Source: Apostichopus japonicus
Taxonomy: Eukaryota; Echinodermata; Holothuroidea; Aspidochirotida; Stichopodidae
Direction: 5' to 3'
DNA: 64,000 nt
Assembly (NCBI RefSeq): GCF_037975245.1
Contig: NC_092565.1
Coordinates: 10,596,499 to 10,660,498, forward strand
Shown here one piece after another: positions 13,501 through 26,286 of the stretch. The position numbers and the translations under genes were made by a program. The notes below the pieces were generated by a model that was given only the letters and a program-made list of their open reading frames with translations, ran no database searches and was not told where the DNA came from. Each line of letters starts with the position of its first letter. The first letter of the stretch is position 1.

Positions 13501-16500
13501 TGCTGGATCCCGACGGGTTGCGGAGCCTCAGGCGTGACCTCTGGGAAGATGTGCTGTCCGATTCATGGGAAGCGTCGCCGGAACTATCGACGGTGGCCCA
13601 CATCAGGGAGTGGACCATCTCATTGTCAAAGACGTCGTGGATGGTTGTGCCCACACTATCTGTGGTGTTTAATTCAGTACTAGCTAGACCTTTACCAAAA
13701 TGAAGAAACGAATCGACGCCGTTCGGTTTGAACTCGGCAGATTCCACCTGAGGCAATTTCCTCTTGGTGTTTTTGTCCTCTCTGAAAATATCGTCTGTCT
13801 CCGTCATCTTTTGAACAATGTTTTTGTCCCCCTGAGGAGGTTGACCTATCAACCCCTCGAGGGGGGCTCCGTCCCCCTTTTCCGACCCATCGCACGCAAA
13901 GTTATCCTGACAGGACTCGGGGGAGGTGTTCTCCATGGAACAGCAGTGTGAAGGGGTACCCAAGCCACTGTCCTCTCTTTCCACAGTCGTCCTGGCGGTC
14001 TGGCAAGGAGCACTAGCGGCTTCCACACCATTGCAGGTCACGTCCGTCTCCGGTCTGCAATTCGTTGCGTCCCTCTTCTCGCTATCGCTTGAAGATTTCC
14101 GCCTGGAGGTCTGCCGTACGGTTCCCTTCTTCCTACAAGAGGTGTCCACCTCCAGGGATTCCGGACTGACCACCGGCGGCTGGGAGCGGCGCCGTCTTCT
14201 CTTCTGGCTGGGGATGTTGATCCCTTCGCTCTTTGCATGGCCTTTATGGCAGTATACTACTTCGGCATCGGGGATGGGTGTTCCGGATGGCGGGAGACTA
14301 GATTTCCTGGTGGCCTCCATGCTGGCAGCGCCCACGCTGGCGTCGCACCAGCTGTCGTTGGCTTCGACCCTCAGACGGTCCTCCAGCATGCTGAACGATG
14401 GTACGCTGCTACAGGCGGTCTCGCACTCTGTGACCGAACTCTCCACTGGTGAAATGTAGCTTTGGGCATCGTAGTAAGATCCGCTCTCTTCGTACGAAAG
14501 TTGAAGTTCATTTAACTGCTTTTCGATATCTTCCCAAGAGTGTTCATTGCTGCACAGAGCCTTCTCGAGTAAGTGGACCTCTTCCGTTGTCAGAGTCCTC
14601 AACAACTGTCTGTAGGACGACGGAATAAGACAAAATGTAAATAAGGGCTAAACCATAGATCTCTATCAATGCTGGAAGAGTGAATTGAATCCCCTAACAT
14701 CTCTCCTGAACTACACTATAGGACACTCCAATCCTCTCCATATTAAACGACTCATTCCACATCATTAGAAGCCAAAAACAGGAGACTGACAGAGAACTTA
14801 CAAAGAAATGATTGACTAAACCAGTGAACTCAACCAATAGGAATATTTGACCTCAAATGACCTTTGATGGCCACAGATAACAATAGGGTTCTTCTACTCA
14901 CTCAGATGTATCCACACACCCAGTACTGAGTTGAACAACCATACCTACTTACTGAGTTATAAAATTTACAAGCCAAGGCATCACACACACATACATGAAC
15001 ACACACATACCAACACACACACCATCACATAGATTCTTGTTGCCTCTGGAAACAAAAACATATCAATATATTACTTGTACATCAACCCTGGATATGGACA
15101 AAACTATCCTCTTACCTAATTTTGAACAGCAGTTGGTAAAATGGTTTAAAAAGTTCTGAAATATTATCAGGATTCGTGTCCAAGTTAAGAGGTCCTTCTG
15201 GAAATATTACTAATCCGCTGTGGACAATAAAAAAAGAGGAGAAAGGATGTCAAACCGTCCCAAAAAGCAAAGAATTTTAACCAAATCGATTTGTAAAAGT
15301 TTTGAATGGACGCCTGCTTTTACCTTAGAATAGCTAGCCTCGGTATTGTGACCATAAGGCCCGGTTCGTAATCATCAACCTCTTCTTGGGTCAGCAAACC
15401 GGTGGTCAGGGCCCTGGATGAGGACAAAGAATATTAGAACGGATCAAGAGCCATGGAAGAAGGTTTTGGACCTTAAAACACATTCCATTCTACAACAGAA
15501 TTTGGAGATTTGAAGCATTCTTTTCCCACTTTTTATTCGATGTTTATTCAATGCTAAATTTCCATAACGACTGCAATTCATTAACACATTCCTTTAATAA
15601 TAAAAATAACAAATAATAAAGAATTTTTATAGAATGTTTTTTTCTTTCCAATTGGTGTTTAACATGTGATTTATACTACAGCAAAATATGTCTAGACAAC
15701 GGGTGAACGGTTGAATAGATGTCAATCACTACTTATTATTAGAGTCATTTACTTTCATTTGTTGAAAACATCTAAGAGTGTGTCATAGTTTTTTTTTCCA
15801 ATTTTGCTATCAATTTGATTGAATCAAATTTCATGGACAAATCAAGGAGATTACTATAAATAGTATAGAGAAATGGTAAACTTCTCCAAGAAAAATTTAC
15901 CATGACAATATCACAGACCATCCGTATAAACTTAAGAGATGAAGAGTTGTTATTCTCCTTTTCAAATACTTTTCAAAACATTTTGCCAACATAGCAAATT
16001 GAATCTGATGTGCGCAGTTTATCAATCTTTTAATTCCAGTCTCTACCATCTGGCACCTGCTATGTAACTTTGACCCAGCATGTACTTGAACTAATGGCAT
16101 CTCCCACATATCCCAATTATCTCTCTCATTTTTTATTTCTCCCAACAATGACAGTCCAGAGGGAACCATGTATGAGCAAAAACACAATTGACACAGCTTG
16201 GTGATTAATAGCACAAACAATCTCGAATTCTTAGATCACTTTAAGTCACAAATTATCCTGACACCTTTGAAGAAAAACAAAAGCTGCTACATCTCCAAAT
16301 CTTGGTAGCAACTTGCCAATTGTGCATAGCATTTTGGCTATTCCATAACACCCATAATTAGTTATATGGCGATACCCCATTAATGACTCCCTGAATGACA
16401 TAAATGAAAGGTTAACGTACATGTCGTCCACTCTTTTCTCAATTATACCAGACGGATACATCGATCCGTTGGGTGTTACATACATATAAATGAGAGTAAA

Positions 16501-19500
16501 TGATTTCTGGATGTCACCTTCATCTGCACTCACCTCTCAAGAGTCTGACAGAACATGACTATAACATCCTGCAGGGTGTCGTATTCCAGCGCACTCTTGA
16601 CCGGTACCATTGCACTTACGTAACTTAGCTCAAACTCAGCAAACACTTCGTCAAATTTTTGAAGGGCATTCTTCACCTGCAGTGAGAAAATTGGGAGGGT
16701 TTCAATTTCTCTGGCAGCTTTCAATGCCAAATCAACATCTCACATTTATTTAGTAGTAAACAACTATTGACTTTCTTCACTTCCAATCCCAAGCACCTCC
16801 CCCCACCCCCCATGCATACACAACCTCTGTCCCTAAAACACCCATTAGTTTGTTTGCAGCTTCACTATAAGATGCAAATAAGTTAAAAATACATCTCTTT
16901 CTAACTTAATGCAAGTTAATTCTTTGAATCTCGGATCAAACTTGGGGCACACTGTGGTTATAAGATGTTTGTATTTATCCCTGTTTAATGTGGTAAGGTA
17001 CAGTGGAACTCACACACCTGTAGATAAAGATCAACTCTGCTCAATTTCCATGTTGGACATGAAATGTTTAATTTCTTGACTTCCGTGCCAAGTTTGGAAT
17101 TTGAATGTGCCAACTATCCATTAAGTGTATTATACAGGCAGCCAAGTTAAAGTTCAGAGGGGGTTCATTGTGTTTTCCTCTCTCATAGGGAATGATGAAA
17201 CAGGAAACAATGATTAAAAGAAGCAAAGTATCAAAAACAAAAAGTTTTAAGCGAAAGATTTACAAGGCAAATGCTAATTTTAACAGACCTTAGTCGAGTA
17301 GGTAGTGGTGTTCTTATAGCAGTGATCCCTCAGAATCATCCTGAGACTGTCGATTGTTCTCGTCAGAAACCTAGCCAGCGGTCTCAGGGCTGCACTCTCG
17401 ATTTCACGATTTAGAATGACTGACCCCGCTGCTAGACACTGAAATATAAAGCATTTGTAACATTTTATCGATATAAACGAGGAAGACATGATCAATTAAA
17501 AGAACGTTGGATTAGTTTAACTTTGGATCAAGAAACATTGCACCATTCTGACCAAGGCATTTAATAATTGTTCTAGAAATTTAAGAAAGCCTGAAATGTT
17601 TAAGAGTTCAAGTATATATCCTTTTAACTGCCTCCCCCTCCCACCCCCCCCCCACAAAAAGAAAACCAGCTAAGCAAAATCTTTGTCAGATTGGGAAATA
17701 ACCTAGTTCAAATGTTGCATCTGGGTGCTGTCATTAGGTAAATCTGTGATGTCATAGTGCCCACTACAATACGATCTGTTCAAAAACGGTTTACTTTCTC
17801 CGTTTTTCTTTTCATATTTTCGACGTAGAATGTTGACAGTGCAGACACTGAAATTATTTCCCATAATGAGGTCATGTGAAGAGCTATTCCAATATTTTAT
17901 ATTCACCATTTGCAAAACTTGTAGAAAATATACTTTGTTATAAATGAATCAAAAAAATTGAAGAACACATGGCTTGATGATGTCATGTTTAGACTTGATC
18001 AAGTCTTCAGTCTTGTGTGTGAGGAACCATTAAGTCTGTGATATCAGTCTTGTGTGTGAGGAAGCATTAAGTCTGTGATATCAGTCTTGTGTGTGAGGAA
18101 GCATTAAGTCTGTGATATCAGTCGTGTGTGTGAGGAAGCATTAAGTCTGTGATATCAGTCTTGTGTGTGAGGAACCATTAAGTCTGTGATATCAGTCTTG
18201 TGTGTGAGGAACCATTAAGTCTGTGATATCAGTCGTGTGTGTGAGGAACCATTAAGTCTGTGATATCAGTCTTGTGTGTGAGGAACCATTAAGTCTGTGA
18301 TATCAGTCTTGTGTGTGAGGAACCATTAAGTCTGTGATATCAGTCTTGTGTGTGAGGAACCATTAAGTCTGTGATATCAGTCTTGTGTGTGAGGAACCAT
18401 TAAATCTGTGATATCAGACTTGTGTGTGAGGAACCATTAAGTCTGTGATATCTCCTACAAGGAATAAGACTTTTCTGAGCTATTTTGGGGATGTTGTTAT
18501 CTATGACAAATAATGTTGATTGGGTCTGTGCCTTTCTTTAAGGTAACACCAATGTACAAAAATTAACATTTTACCAAGTCACCTATAAACTCACCTCAGC
18601 ACCGAACCATAGTTGCCCACCTAGCGTCTCTTGTAAAACGTCGTCTGGAAACTTTGCCCTGAATTCTCTACTTGCTCTTTCATTTCCCAGAGAATCTTGC
18701 AGAATTTCTTCAATTATACCTTCAAGAAAATTTCAAGAAAAAAAACAAATGGTAAAACCAAAACCTAATTCTCTTTACTGAGATACAGGGGAAAGGGGAG
18801 AGCTAGGTCTGTGCTGTGATAAGCAAAACAAACATTACATACAGTAACATACTCTAAATTTCCCATTGCCATTGATTCTATGTTTGCACAGTAGCACCTT
18901 TGACTCAGCATGGTTTAAGAAAAGAAAACAACTCTGGCGGGAGATCCTGCCATGCACTCATCATGCTCATGTTCTAAAATTCCTTTCATTCACTTACATC
19001 ACATCTGCAGTACATCCACAGTTATTTCAACTACAGGAATCTTTTTGAACTGCCTGTAAAAACATTGCATAATCCTGGCAAATGTTAGTCTTCCTATGCT
19101 GTATGTACGTACAGCCAATGACACAGTGCCACTCTCAGCAGCATCCTGCTACAAATACTAGAACACAGAGCAGAAGCAGTCAAATCTTCTACATGGTGAT
19201 TTCCTTGACATTAATAAAAATTATGAAAACAGTCTTCCACACATACAGTACAGTAACGCATGTATCCATGTATGCTTAAAGTTTACATCATACAGTAGAC
19301 TCAGACTAGGTGGGAAAATTCTTATCAAGTGTTGCATCACCAATTACTATGCAAAATGGTCAAATTGCTATATATATATATGCACATGACATTTTGCCAA
19401 GATACTGTAGCACTTTAATGTGAACATAGGAATCATCACAGTTTAATAATCTGAGCAAGTCCAGAGCCTTCAAATTCTGCAACACAAACTTTGAACACTA

Positions 19501-22003
19501 AATTGAATTTGAACTAAATTATATCCTGGTGCCGGACACAATTTTCTAGGTTTTGTTATTGTAGAGAACAGAGTATCGTCAAATCGAAGTACACACTGTA
19601 CCCAAACTTGTAACATCAACATGCCTAAGTGATTATAACTGTGGACAGAAAATCCTATAGAGTACAGTATATACTGTACATACTGTAGCATGTACTCAAG
19701 GACTCACAGATCAAAACTGCTTCTGGTGCGTACTGGTGCGTACTATCTTTATTATGTACAGTAAATTGTCAATGTCAGAGGTGGCCCTAGATGGATCTTA
19801 CATGCAAAAATGAAATTTGGTACCTAATTTGTGTGCTGCAATACTTAAGCATTCCTTGTCTTTTAACAATGTACTTGCAATTTTATCCCTAAAATGATTG
19901 GGAGAAGAGCAATTTATAGCACGTCGTAAACATTATTAAAGTGAAATAATTTTTTTTTTCATTCGTCCCAACTTTCCAACAGGTTTAAATTGGTCTTACA
20001 ATTGTGTAATTTACATTCTCTCAGTTAGACATGAAAAGGTAGACAGTATTGTAACAAGATAGGTCCAAAACGTTGATCTGTTTTCGTATGCACTCATGTT
20101 GAGCAATGACACTTACCAAGCACTCTGTCTTGACATGTTCGCAGCCTGTTAACCAACACAGTACATCTTTCGGGATCCTGGCGTCCATCAAAACTGTCAA
20201 GTTCCTTAGAAATATCTACTAAGTCTAAATCAGCAAAGTAAAACCTACCAAGGGGATGGAAGTCAGTTTTCTATAAAAGATATAAACAAATTAGATAGCT
20301 TATAGTTGTACAAGAGCTATATATTTCTGTTATTGTGTCCACTGAAAATGGTGAAATGCAACAACTACAGTAGTTATCCTAATCAGTCACTTAATGTCAA
20401 AACCATCAGAAGTGAAAGTTATCTGATGTAAAAGTTTTTTTAGTTTTGACAACAGATTAGATGAAAATATCTCATGATGTGTTTGATCATGAGACTTTGA
20501 AAACAAGAATCACAAGAAAACTAAAACTGACATGTGAAGAAGGATAGAATTTGGGTTTCCTGATGCCACAAAACAATTCCCTTAGTAGAGAATTTTACAT
20601 TGAATTTACCAAAAATGAAATGAGATTGATCATGTAATTAACAAAATCTAGAGAGTATTGTTTCACTTTTGACCCCTCAATGTGTGATGGTTTCAACCTT
20701 TCAGCCAGGCAAAAAGACAATTGGCATTTTGACTAATATCTGAGTCATGGTATGTTAACATCTTTCGATGGCTAGATCTTTTGGTGGCTAGAGTTTATTG
20801 TTGGCTAGTTTCTGATGGCAAATTATGTTAGCCCTAAGCTGTAAGCAAAATTTTGTTACTTTCCAGCATTTTATATTAAATTTAGCTACAGTGTACAGAG
20901 TAATGTGCTTTCAAAGGAGGCCCCACTCCCAAGATGTTACTGTTACTGTCCAGCAATTATTTTACCACCTGACCTACCAAACTTTCACAAAACAAAATAA
21001 ACATACTGTAGCTCAAAAGTGGTCTCTGTGACTCAATGACACACAGTGTTGTGGTTGGCAGGAATATCACCTTATTTTAAACTCAAACTTTGCGTCAGGC
21101 AAGTACAAAATTAAGTATTTAGACCAAACTTCTAATAGCATGTACTCAGTGTTATAAATGTTATCCACAACATGCAAAATCTATGTTGATGATGCAATTA
21201 GCTGTCCTGTTGTTACTTAATAAACAGTCCAGTAATATCTAATTAACCTTAATTCATCTCACAAAAGCATTTAAATTTCAATTCTAGAGGATTTCAACTT
21301 CAATTTATAAGAAAATAATCGAGAAAGCTTTCATAATTCTTTGGTCTTTTCATTCAAAATAGGTGGCCAGATGGCAGATAGGAAAATGATTGTAACTTGT
21401 ACACTAAGTCACACAATTCTAGGCTCGGTAGAGTGCTTCATCATAAAAAGTAAAGACATACCTACTTCTTTACAAAACGAACATAATTTCACTTTACATG
21501 TAAGTTTCTCTACCTCCCAACCGCCTCCCCCTTTGTTTTCCTTTCTTTGTTGGAAATACTGATCATCAAAGTTGAATCTGAACTGACTCACTTGTGGTTT
21601 ACAACTTCACATGTGACATTCACAAGGTTGAGAATTATTTTGGGATTGCTATGCCCTACCATCTGCTACTGCTAGCAGCTTCCAATTTAGTTTTCATTGT
21701 TTAATTTAAGGCCAAACTAAGACATAAATTAACCATGTAAGTGTAACTGAGAGTAACTTGAAAGTGTATGTGTCCGATACTTTGGCCCAACACATTTGGG
21801 CCTAGGCCTTATTGAATATTCAGGAGTTACACCTGGCCTATTGAGGTTTATGCCTAACTGTTAACTGTTAGGCCTAGGATTACAGTAACACTAAATTACA
21901 TCTAAAGGATAGGCTACAACTTGTACAAATTGAAATGGGCTAATCTTCCTGAAATAAATTAACTTACCTTTGGCTTGTAAAGCCATTTTCTTATGGCTAA
22001 CAT
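4509..22003 (-). CDS. ZFYVE28: Lateral signaling target protein 2 homologue (FYVE-domain protein), complete, 12 coding exons
   Basis: Coding exons in transcript order (high to low coordinate): 22003-21968, 20270-20117, 18719-18595, 17438-17289, 16676-16534, 15413-15324, 15217-15116, 14609-13317, 12103-11952, 6564-6307, 5426-5323, 4625-4509. All introns are GT-AG and the phases add up to 907 aa; human LST2 is about 887. The N-terminus carries RKWLYKPK. The conserved N-terminal region (about residues 1-285) includes [14 protein letters not shown] and [14 protein letters not shown]. The 1293-bp exon encodes a low-complexity Ser/Glu-rich linker. [10 protein letters not shown] and NYASDLR precede the FYVE zinc finger (about 839-898), which has [14 protein letters not shown], four CxxC pairs and RVC. 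FYVE domains bind PtdIns3P on early endosomes; in the family, LST2 promotes EGFR degradation and its location is controlled by mono-ubiquitination (established knowledge). Sequence upstream of the ATG gives no clear promoter. Identity is very confident; alternative exons were not assessed. Confidence 0.95.
6905..7485. repeat. TACTG/TATTG-type microsatellite in a ZFYVE28 intron
   Basis: About 580 bases of degenerate five-base units, mainly TACTG and TATTG, ending in a purer TACTGTATCGCATTG phase near 7410-7480. The 5-bp unit leaves several frames open on both strands, which creates Tyr/Cys/Leu/Ile-rich reading frames that are not genes. It lies in the 5.4-kb intron between ZFYVE28 exons 9 and 10. 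Confidence 0.9.
7573..9505. mobile_element. Non-autonomous hAT-like element with 8-bp target duplication, interrupted by a second element
   Basis: Termini are CAGCGACGTAGCCAGG at the left and CCTGGCTACGTCCCTG at the right (one mismatch as inverted repeats), each followed inward by G/C homopolymers. Perfect 8-bp duplications CACGGGGA lie at 7565-7572 and 9506-9513. The 1.93-kb interior has no transposase frame. It holds a conserved hairpin module (7653-7700) and the nested element 8514-8896. A truncated reverse-orientation relative is at about 33294-33814. It sits in a ZFYVE28 intron. Confidence 0.88.
8514..8896. mobile_element. Nested hAT-like element, family CAGTGGCGGAGC, 8-bp duplication
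   Basis: Ends are CAGTGGCGGAGCTACGGG and GACGCTCCGCCACTG, flanked by perfect duplications AGTGCTCT at 8506-8513 and 8897-8904. At 383 bp it is non-coding. It carries the hairpin module (8579-8632) and a G/C-run near the right end. The related sequence at 33.55 kb shows the uninterrupted target. A second copy of this family is at 27542-27948 in opposite orientation. Confidence 0.9.
9951..11865. mobile_element. Probable repeat with AATCGATTAC-rich paired ends
   Basis: The left end (9951-10075) is rich in ATCGATTAC and AAGTAAT motifs and contains CAAAGGAATC. The right end (11745-11865) carries inverted counterparts, GTAATCGTAATC and GATTCCTTTGATTTTAG. Flanking words AAATATCA and ACATATCA are similar but not a clean duplication. 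No transposase frame was found. The element would contain the insertion at 10850-11215. Boundaries and class are uncertain. Confidence 0.35.
10850..11215. mobile_element. hAT-like MITE, termini CAGGGGTGGGCAACCT / CCCACTCCTG
   Basis: CAGGGGTGGGCAACCT at the left pairs with AGGTCGCCCACTCCTG at the right, with two mismatches. The interior starts with GGCCTGCGGGCCACATGCGGCC. CAGGGGT(C/G)GGCAACCT ends are typical of hAT elements in many animals (established knowledge). The flanks TTATTGAT and ATGTAGAT are not a good 8-bp duplication, suggesting age. 366 bp, non-coding, in the same ZFYVE28 intron. Confidence 0.65.
17740..18530. repeat. Dispersed repeat, copy 1 (contains the 37-bp array)
   Basis: Shared landmarks with 48325-48660 in the same order and orientation: TTTTCATATTTTC, GTAGAATGTT, ACAGTG, then CTTGATGATGTCAT, TTTAGACTTGATCAAGTCTTC, and later TTGGGTCTGTG. 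No inverted termini or coding potential were seen. The copy is lengthened by expansion of the 37-bp unit. Confidence 0.7.
18008..18452. repeat. 37-bp minisatellite, about 12 copies, in a ZFYVE28 intron
   Basis: Twelve head-to-tail units beginning CAGTCTTGTGTGTGAGGAA and ending CTGTGATAT, differing at only a few positions (CTT/CGT, AACC/AAGC). It lies inside a dispersed repeat (about 17740-18530) whose relative at about 48325-48660 holds a single diverged unit. It is located between ZFYVE28 exons 3 and 4. Confidence 0.92.
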
Positions 22004-23123
22004 CGCGGACCTTTTTCATATCAGACAAGTATTGGTTAAACCTACATAAACGTTACGATTGGTACAGAAAACCACTAAAAACTGTCAGAAATATTTGGTA
22101 TTTTGCTACACTTGCACAGTATGTTCGTTACTATATTGGTAAATTACCCAAAGCATGAGCTGGATGTTTCCAGTTTGCTTACTATTGACGCATCGGATAT
22201 CCTAGATTCATTATCACGCGTTCGGTAACAAACTTGTTGCGCTTCCAATGTGTTCACCTTGAATATTTATTATGTAGGCTACAAACATCCGGATATATGT
22301 ATTAAAAAAACTACAGAATGGAGGAGAGGAGTGGTTACAGCACGCATCAAACAGTTAAACCCAAAATATAAACTCAATATGGGTGTAGGTGGTGCAGGAG
22401 CCCAAAATATATCATAGGGTGCCTTAGTCATCAAACTTTAAAAACTTGTGCAAAAATATATATATTCCGCTGAGGTTAAGGTTGAATTTGCAAGTGACCA
22501 GTACTTTGCTATCAAAGTCCGCTTTAGCAGTATAGGTAGGTCATTTTTCATATTTATGTGACTAAAAGTTTCTTTTGCTTCTGTGAGAGAACACTATAAC
22601 CTTAGTCAAAGCCATACATAGGGACTTCAGATGGCCCGGAGAGGCTACTGGCAGTTACATGTTTGTAGATTTATTTATTGCAACTCTTTCACGGTAAAAT
22701 ATGCCTCTTTTTTTCTTTTGTGTAAAATCAAGGTCACCGATCTCTGCATGCACATTATATATCTCGAAAAGGACGACACTGAACCCGTTATTCTTGGCCT
22801 GCAAGCACTGACACCCGCAAATTATGCAAAACACTAGACAGAAATGAGATGCTATGTGGAAAACATGCGGTAGTTAATAATCCTTGTTCGGTGTAATTTC
22901 ATTCAGTTTCGTGTTTAGTCATGTGGTCTGCTTATTTTCTGCATACGCGGCATCGTTGATGACTGAAGTGAAGGGTTAATATAAGTCTTACTCAACCGCC
23001 TACACACTTCCAAGGTTGTAAACTCTGCTATAGTGTAATACTGCGTGCGCACCTAAAACGAAAGTACCTGCGGATATTACATCAGAGTTGTTCTTTGTAA
23101 ATGTGCTAAATTTAGACATAGGC
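22004..23123. other. 5' flank of ZFYVE28, no gene recognised
   Basis: This stretch lies upstream of the ZFYVE28 start codon and should hold its 5' UTR and promoter. I cannot place a transcription start, a TATA box or a further exon with confidence. Small open frames at 22631-22837 and nearby have no recognisable motif. Confidence 0.4.
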
Positions 23124-23483
23124 TTAAAGAGGCCATGACACGAAAAATCCAACTCATCGAGAGTAACTTCCTCTGAATCTATGAGAAAATCTATGTTCAA
23201 AACTATCCTCAACACCTTGAAAACCTCAAGGACTAATTAGTAATTAACGTTTTAATATTCGCATCCGAAAATAGATATCTGAGAATGCGATTTCACAACA
23301 AGACAATGATGACGTCATGTTAGGAACACACGTGCAAAGCTCAGGCATGTATCGGATGCGCGACGATCATACCGTTCCATATACAGTACACGCACATTTA
23401 CACTGAGAGAACAACCACTGTATTACGCTATATCGTTAGAAATTTCAAGTTTGTTTTACAACTGTTGTAAACTATCCGAGAGA

Positions 23484-23669
23484 AATGCCGGTCCGTTGTG
23501 TTGTTGGGGCTGCATAAATATCATTACCCATGCAATTAGCCTTCATCCATGGCTGAAGGACGAAAAAAAACACGGCGATTATGACCAAGTTAGTGCACAA
23601 CACCAGCGCCGATTTCACTGGACCTAGCCAGTATGCAGCTCCGAATGAAGCGAACACTTCACGGAAGCA
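23484..23669 (+). pseudogene. Degenerate THAP-domain fragment inside the TTAA element
   Basis: Reading starts MPVRCVVG. A one-base frame change gives GCINIITHAISLHPWLKDEKK, and a further shift gives TKLVHNTSADFTGPSQYA, followed by a damaged SEHF-like end. The order MPxxCxxxGC, then HP and KDEKK, then TSADFTGPSQYA, matches the THAP zinc-finger layout. At least two frame changes and loss of the final zinc ligands show it is broken. THAP domains are DNA-binding modules of P-element and Kolobok transposases and of host proteins; the TTAA-flanked setting favours a transposon origin. Confidence 0.6.
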
Positions 23670-25678
23670 TACTACGATCCCTCCTTTTTGTTATGAAATA
23701 AAACAAATGGACTTTAACGGTTCGACATAAAAAAGTCATTCTTCTGTCAAGTAATCCACAAAAAACTACTCTGAAGACCAGATCGGGGAACAGAAAACCT
23801 CCAATGGGGCAAGTGGCGGTCCTTAGGAGGTAGCGCGCCGAGCACTAGTAGTACTATAGTATTAGCGTTACTACACTGAAGTCGCAATAGACGAAGAGAT
23901 TTTACTGTATCATCTAAATTAACACCCCCTTCATTGCTCTATTGTATACTAATAAGCTATGAGGTTAGCTTCAGAAGCGATGGGTTACATCTTCTTGTGA
24001 ACAAATCTCAGTGCCCCAATTTATTCTGGAATATGCTGGATCAGTTAATTATAGCAATAATTTCTTATTCCTATTCCAGGAAAACCATTTATTATGTTGT
24101 GGAGGGAGTGGGGTAATGGGGATGGGTCAAAATAGGTAGGTAAAAAGATTTTATTCCAAAGGTTGTTTAATTAAATCTCAAAGCGATTTATTTTAAAGTC
24201 ACAGAGCCAAAAATTCACACAACATAGTTCAAGTGTTAAATCATTGAACAAAATTTATTCAATATCAGTTCTAGACAGTCATTCTGGACAATCTGAACTA
24301 ACATTAACAACAATCATTGTATTATATGACATAAAAGTAAAACTGTACTTTCCATAAACATTATCATTCTTAAATTACACTAATGTAATTTGTGACATCA
24401 AAGGAGGTTAAAAGAAAACAACTTACATGAATTTTTTGCTTTAAGCCTACAAAGCAGTTGCATGTCCATCGCTATCAATCGTTGTTGTGACAAATTAATT
24501 AGAATAATCCAGAAGCAAATACAATACAGGGTTATTTAAACCAAGAAACACTGCACGACGCAACTCACATGCAAAAATGTTACCCACGCACGACGACACG
24601 TACAACACTGATGGGCAATGTGAAACACAGCATCACACGCATTAAAACAATCGAAGACCATTAACAGGGTGTACTGCTGAGTTTTTGAAGAAAGACTACA
24701 AAACAAACCAACTGCTGCTGAAGAAACAGTCTAAACATTCAAGAGTTCTGCTGCCTCCATTGGTCTTTATTATGACTTTTCTGTCAAATATCATTGGTGA
24801 TATGGATATTTTGGCTTCCAGATTAAAGGTACGAATCAAACGAGGTAAATGCCCCTAAAAAGGTCAATGCCCGTTCCCTTATGCACATTTTATATGACAT
24901 CACGGTCACGCCAATACTTGTGTCCAAATGCTTCAAAACATGCCTTTTCTTTTATTGTTGATGTTGGGTCTGGAAAATAACCTTTTCATCCTGAATTAAA
25001 AGTCTTGAATTTCAATATATCAACACTGAGGGAACCCTGACGGATTGATAATCCAACACAATCGTAGTTTAGAAAGGCTTCCTATACAATGAGTTTTCTC
25101 CTGGCAACTTGAATCCAGTGTAATGACCATTGGCTGGAAAATCACTTCTGATCCTTTGGACTGCACATGATGGTAGCACAACCCTGACGTGTCTTGCTAG
25201 GAACCCCAAGTATCATTGAACCTGTTGACCGTAGGCTATGTATCTGTACTGCCTGGGAAAAAATTTATGAAAGTTCAAAATGTATTAATGTTGGCCATGA
25301 TGTCCACAATAACAAGCAGGCACACAATGTACAGTTATGGTTACATTTGTTGTGATTTTACACCTTCCATGTATCATGAAACATTCTTTTGTTTCAGAAA
25401 ATTGATTTGCAAAACTCCAGGCCAAAGTACTAGCCAAGTAATAATGAGTATGAAATAACACATATGCCTACCTAGCATGGCTGCATAATGCAACTTACAT
25501 CCCCGAGCCAAACTTTCAGTATGCAACCAACCCTACTAGTACTACACACTCTACATATGGGTTGTAAGTTACCGTAACACAACGCACAATACGGTTTAGG
25601 GTGTTCCGCGAATTCCAACAACACATGCACAAAATGGACTGGATTTTGTTTTTAAATGCTTCGTTAATAAATTCTTAC

Positions 25679-25953
25679 CACGTTGTATGTTCCTTGCAAT
25701 GGTTTCGAACGGATTTCTTCTTCGATATGTTGTGGAGCTTCAATTTCGGCTCGTTTAACAGGCTCGAACTGATACGGTTCTAACACCTCCGCTCCACCCT
25801 CAGCGTTCGGTTCAATATTGGAATGATCATCGCCTTCACTCTCTGCTTCGAATATGAGAAAGGGCACTCTAATTATAGCCCAATTTCACTGCCTAGTGAA
25901 GAACCATAATCACTTTGAACTTCGGTTGCCGCATTTGGCTCTGGATCCGCCAT
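25679..25953 (-). pseudogene. Possible first exon of an unidentified element-encoded protein (PYQFEP motif)
   Basis: The minus strand starts ATG at 25953 (MADPEPNAATEVQSDYGSS) but meets a stop near 25875. The adjacent frame continues as an acidic stretch, EAESEGDD, then GGAEVLEPYQFEPVKR, up to a GTAAGA donor at 25679. The acidic N-terminus with a PYQFEP box recalls multicopy invertebrate proteins annotated as P2X purinoceptor 7-like, from memory only. It lies near the right end of the TTAA element, antisense to the THAP remnant. The frame change suggests decay. Confidence 0.35.
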
Positions 25954-26286
25954 TTCACAGGAAATTTTGATTTGATATCGCACTTGTGATCGGTGTTTTG
26001 TTTAGTAACTACTAGTGGTATGTGTACTTGTCTACTGTGTACGTGAATGGTACCGTAGCAGCGACAACAAATATGTGTTCAAAACGTGACGTCACATGAC
26101 GTCATGCGAATCGGAAAATTTTCGAGTAAACAAAGTTTCAAACGCCGAAAAGGGTAAATTCATTCTCAATTTTCGACTTGAAAAATCAAGTTTTAAACTG
26201 GCAGATTGGTTGATACATGTTTTAGAGAACATTCTTTGATGGATCCCAAAAATATAGGACTTTGAAATTTTCGTGTCATGGCCACT

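Larger units (their letters stand above)
23128..26286. mobile_element. TTAA-flanked DNA transposon with 19-bp inverted termini and THAP remnant
   Basis: The left terminus AGAGGCCATGACACGAAAA is mirrored by TTTTCGTGTCATGGCCACT at the right with one mismatch. TTAA lies immediately outside both ends (23124-23127 and 26287-26290). TTAA duplications occur in piggyBac and Kolobok transposons; Kolobok transposases carry THAP domains (established knowledge). The interior includes a degenerate THAP-like sequence on the plus strand and a possible exon on the minus strand. I did not find the catalytic core, so Kolobok-like is an inference. Confidence 0.65.

Noticed and set aside
13383-14459. Plus-strand frames of 60-177 codons opposite the large ZFYVE28 exon
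   Set aside because: Antisense shadows of a long, GC-rich coding exon; the minus frame matches LST2 architecture and splices in phase.
18008-18452. 37-bp repeats as a possible CRISPR array
   Set aside because: Units are directly adjacent with no spacers, in a eukaryotic intron with no cas genes.
23000-23215. 71-codon minus-strand frame crossing the left end of the TTAA element
   Set aside because: It spans a transposon boundary and has no recognisable motif.
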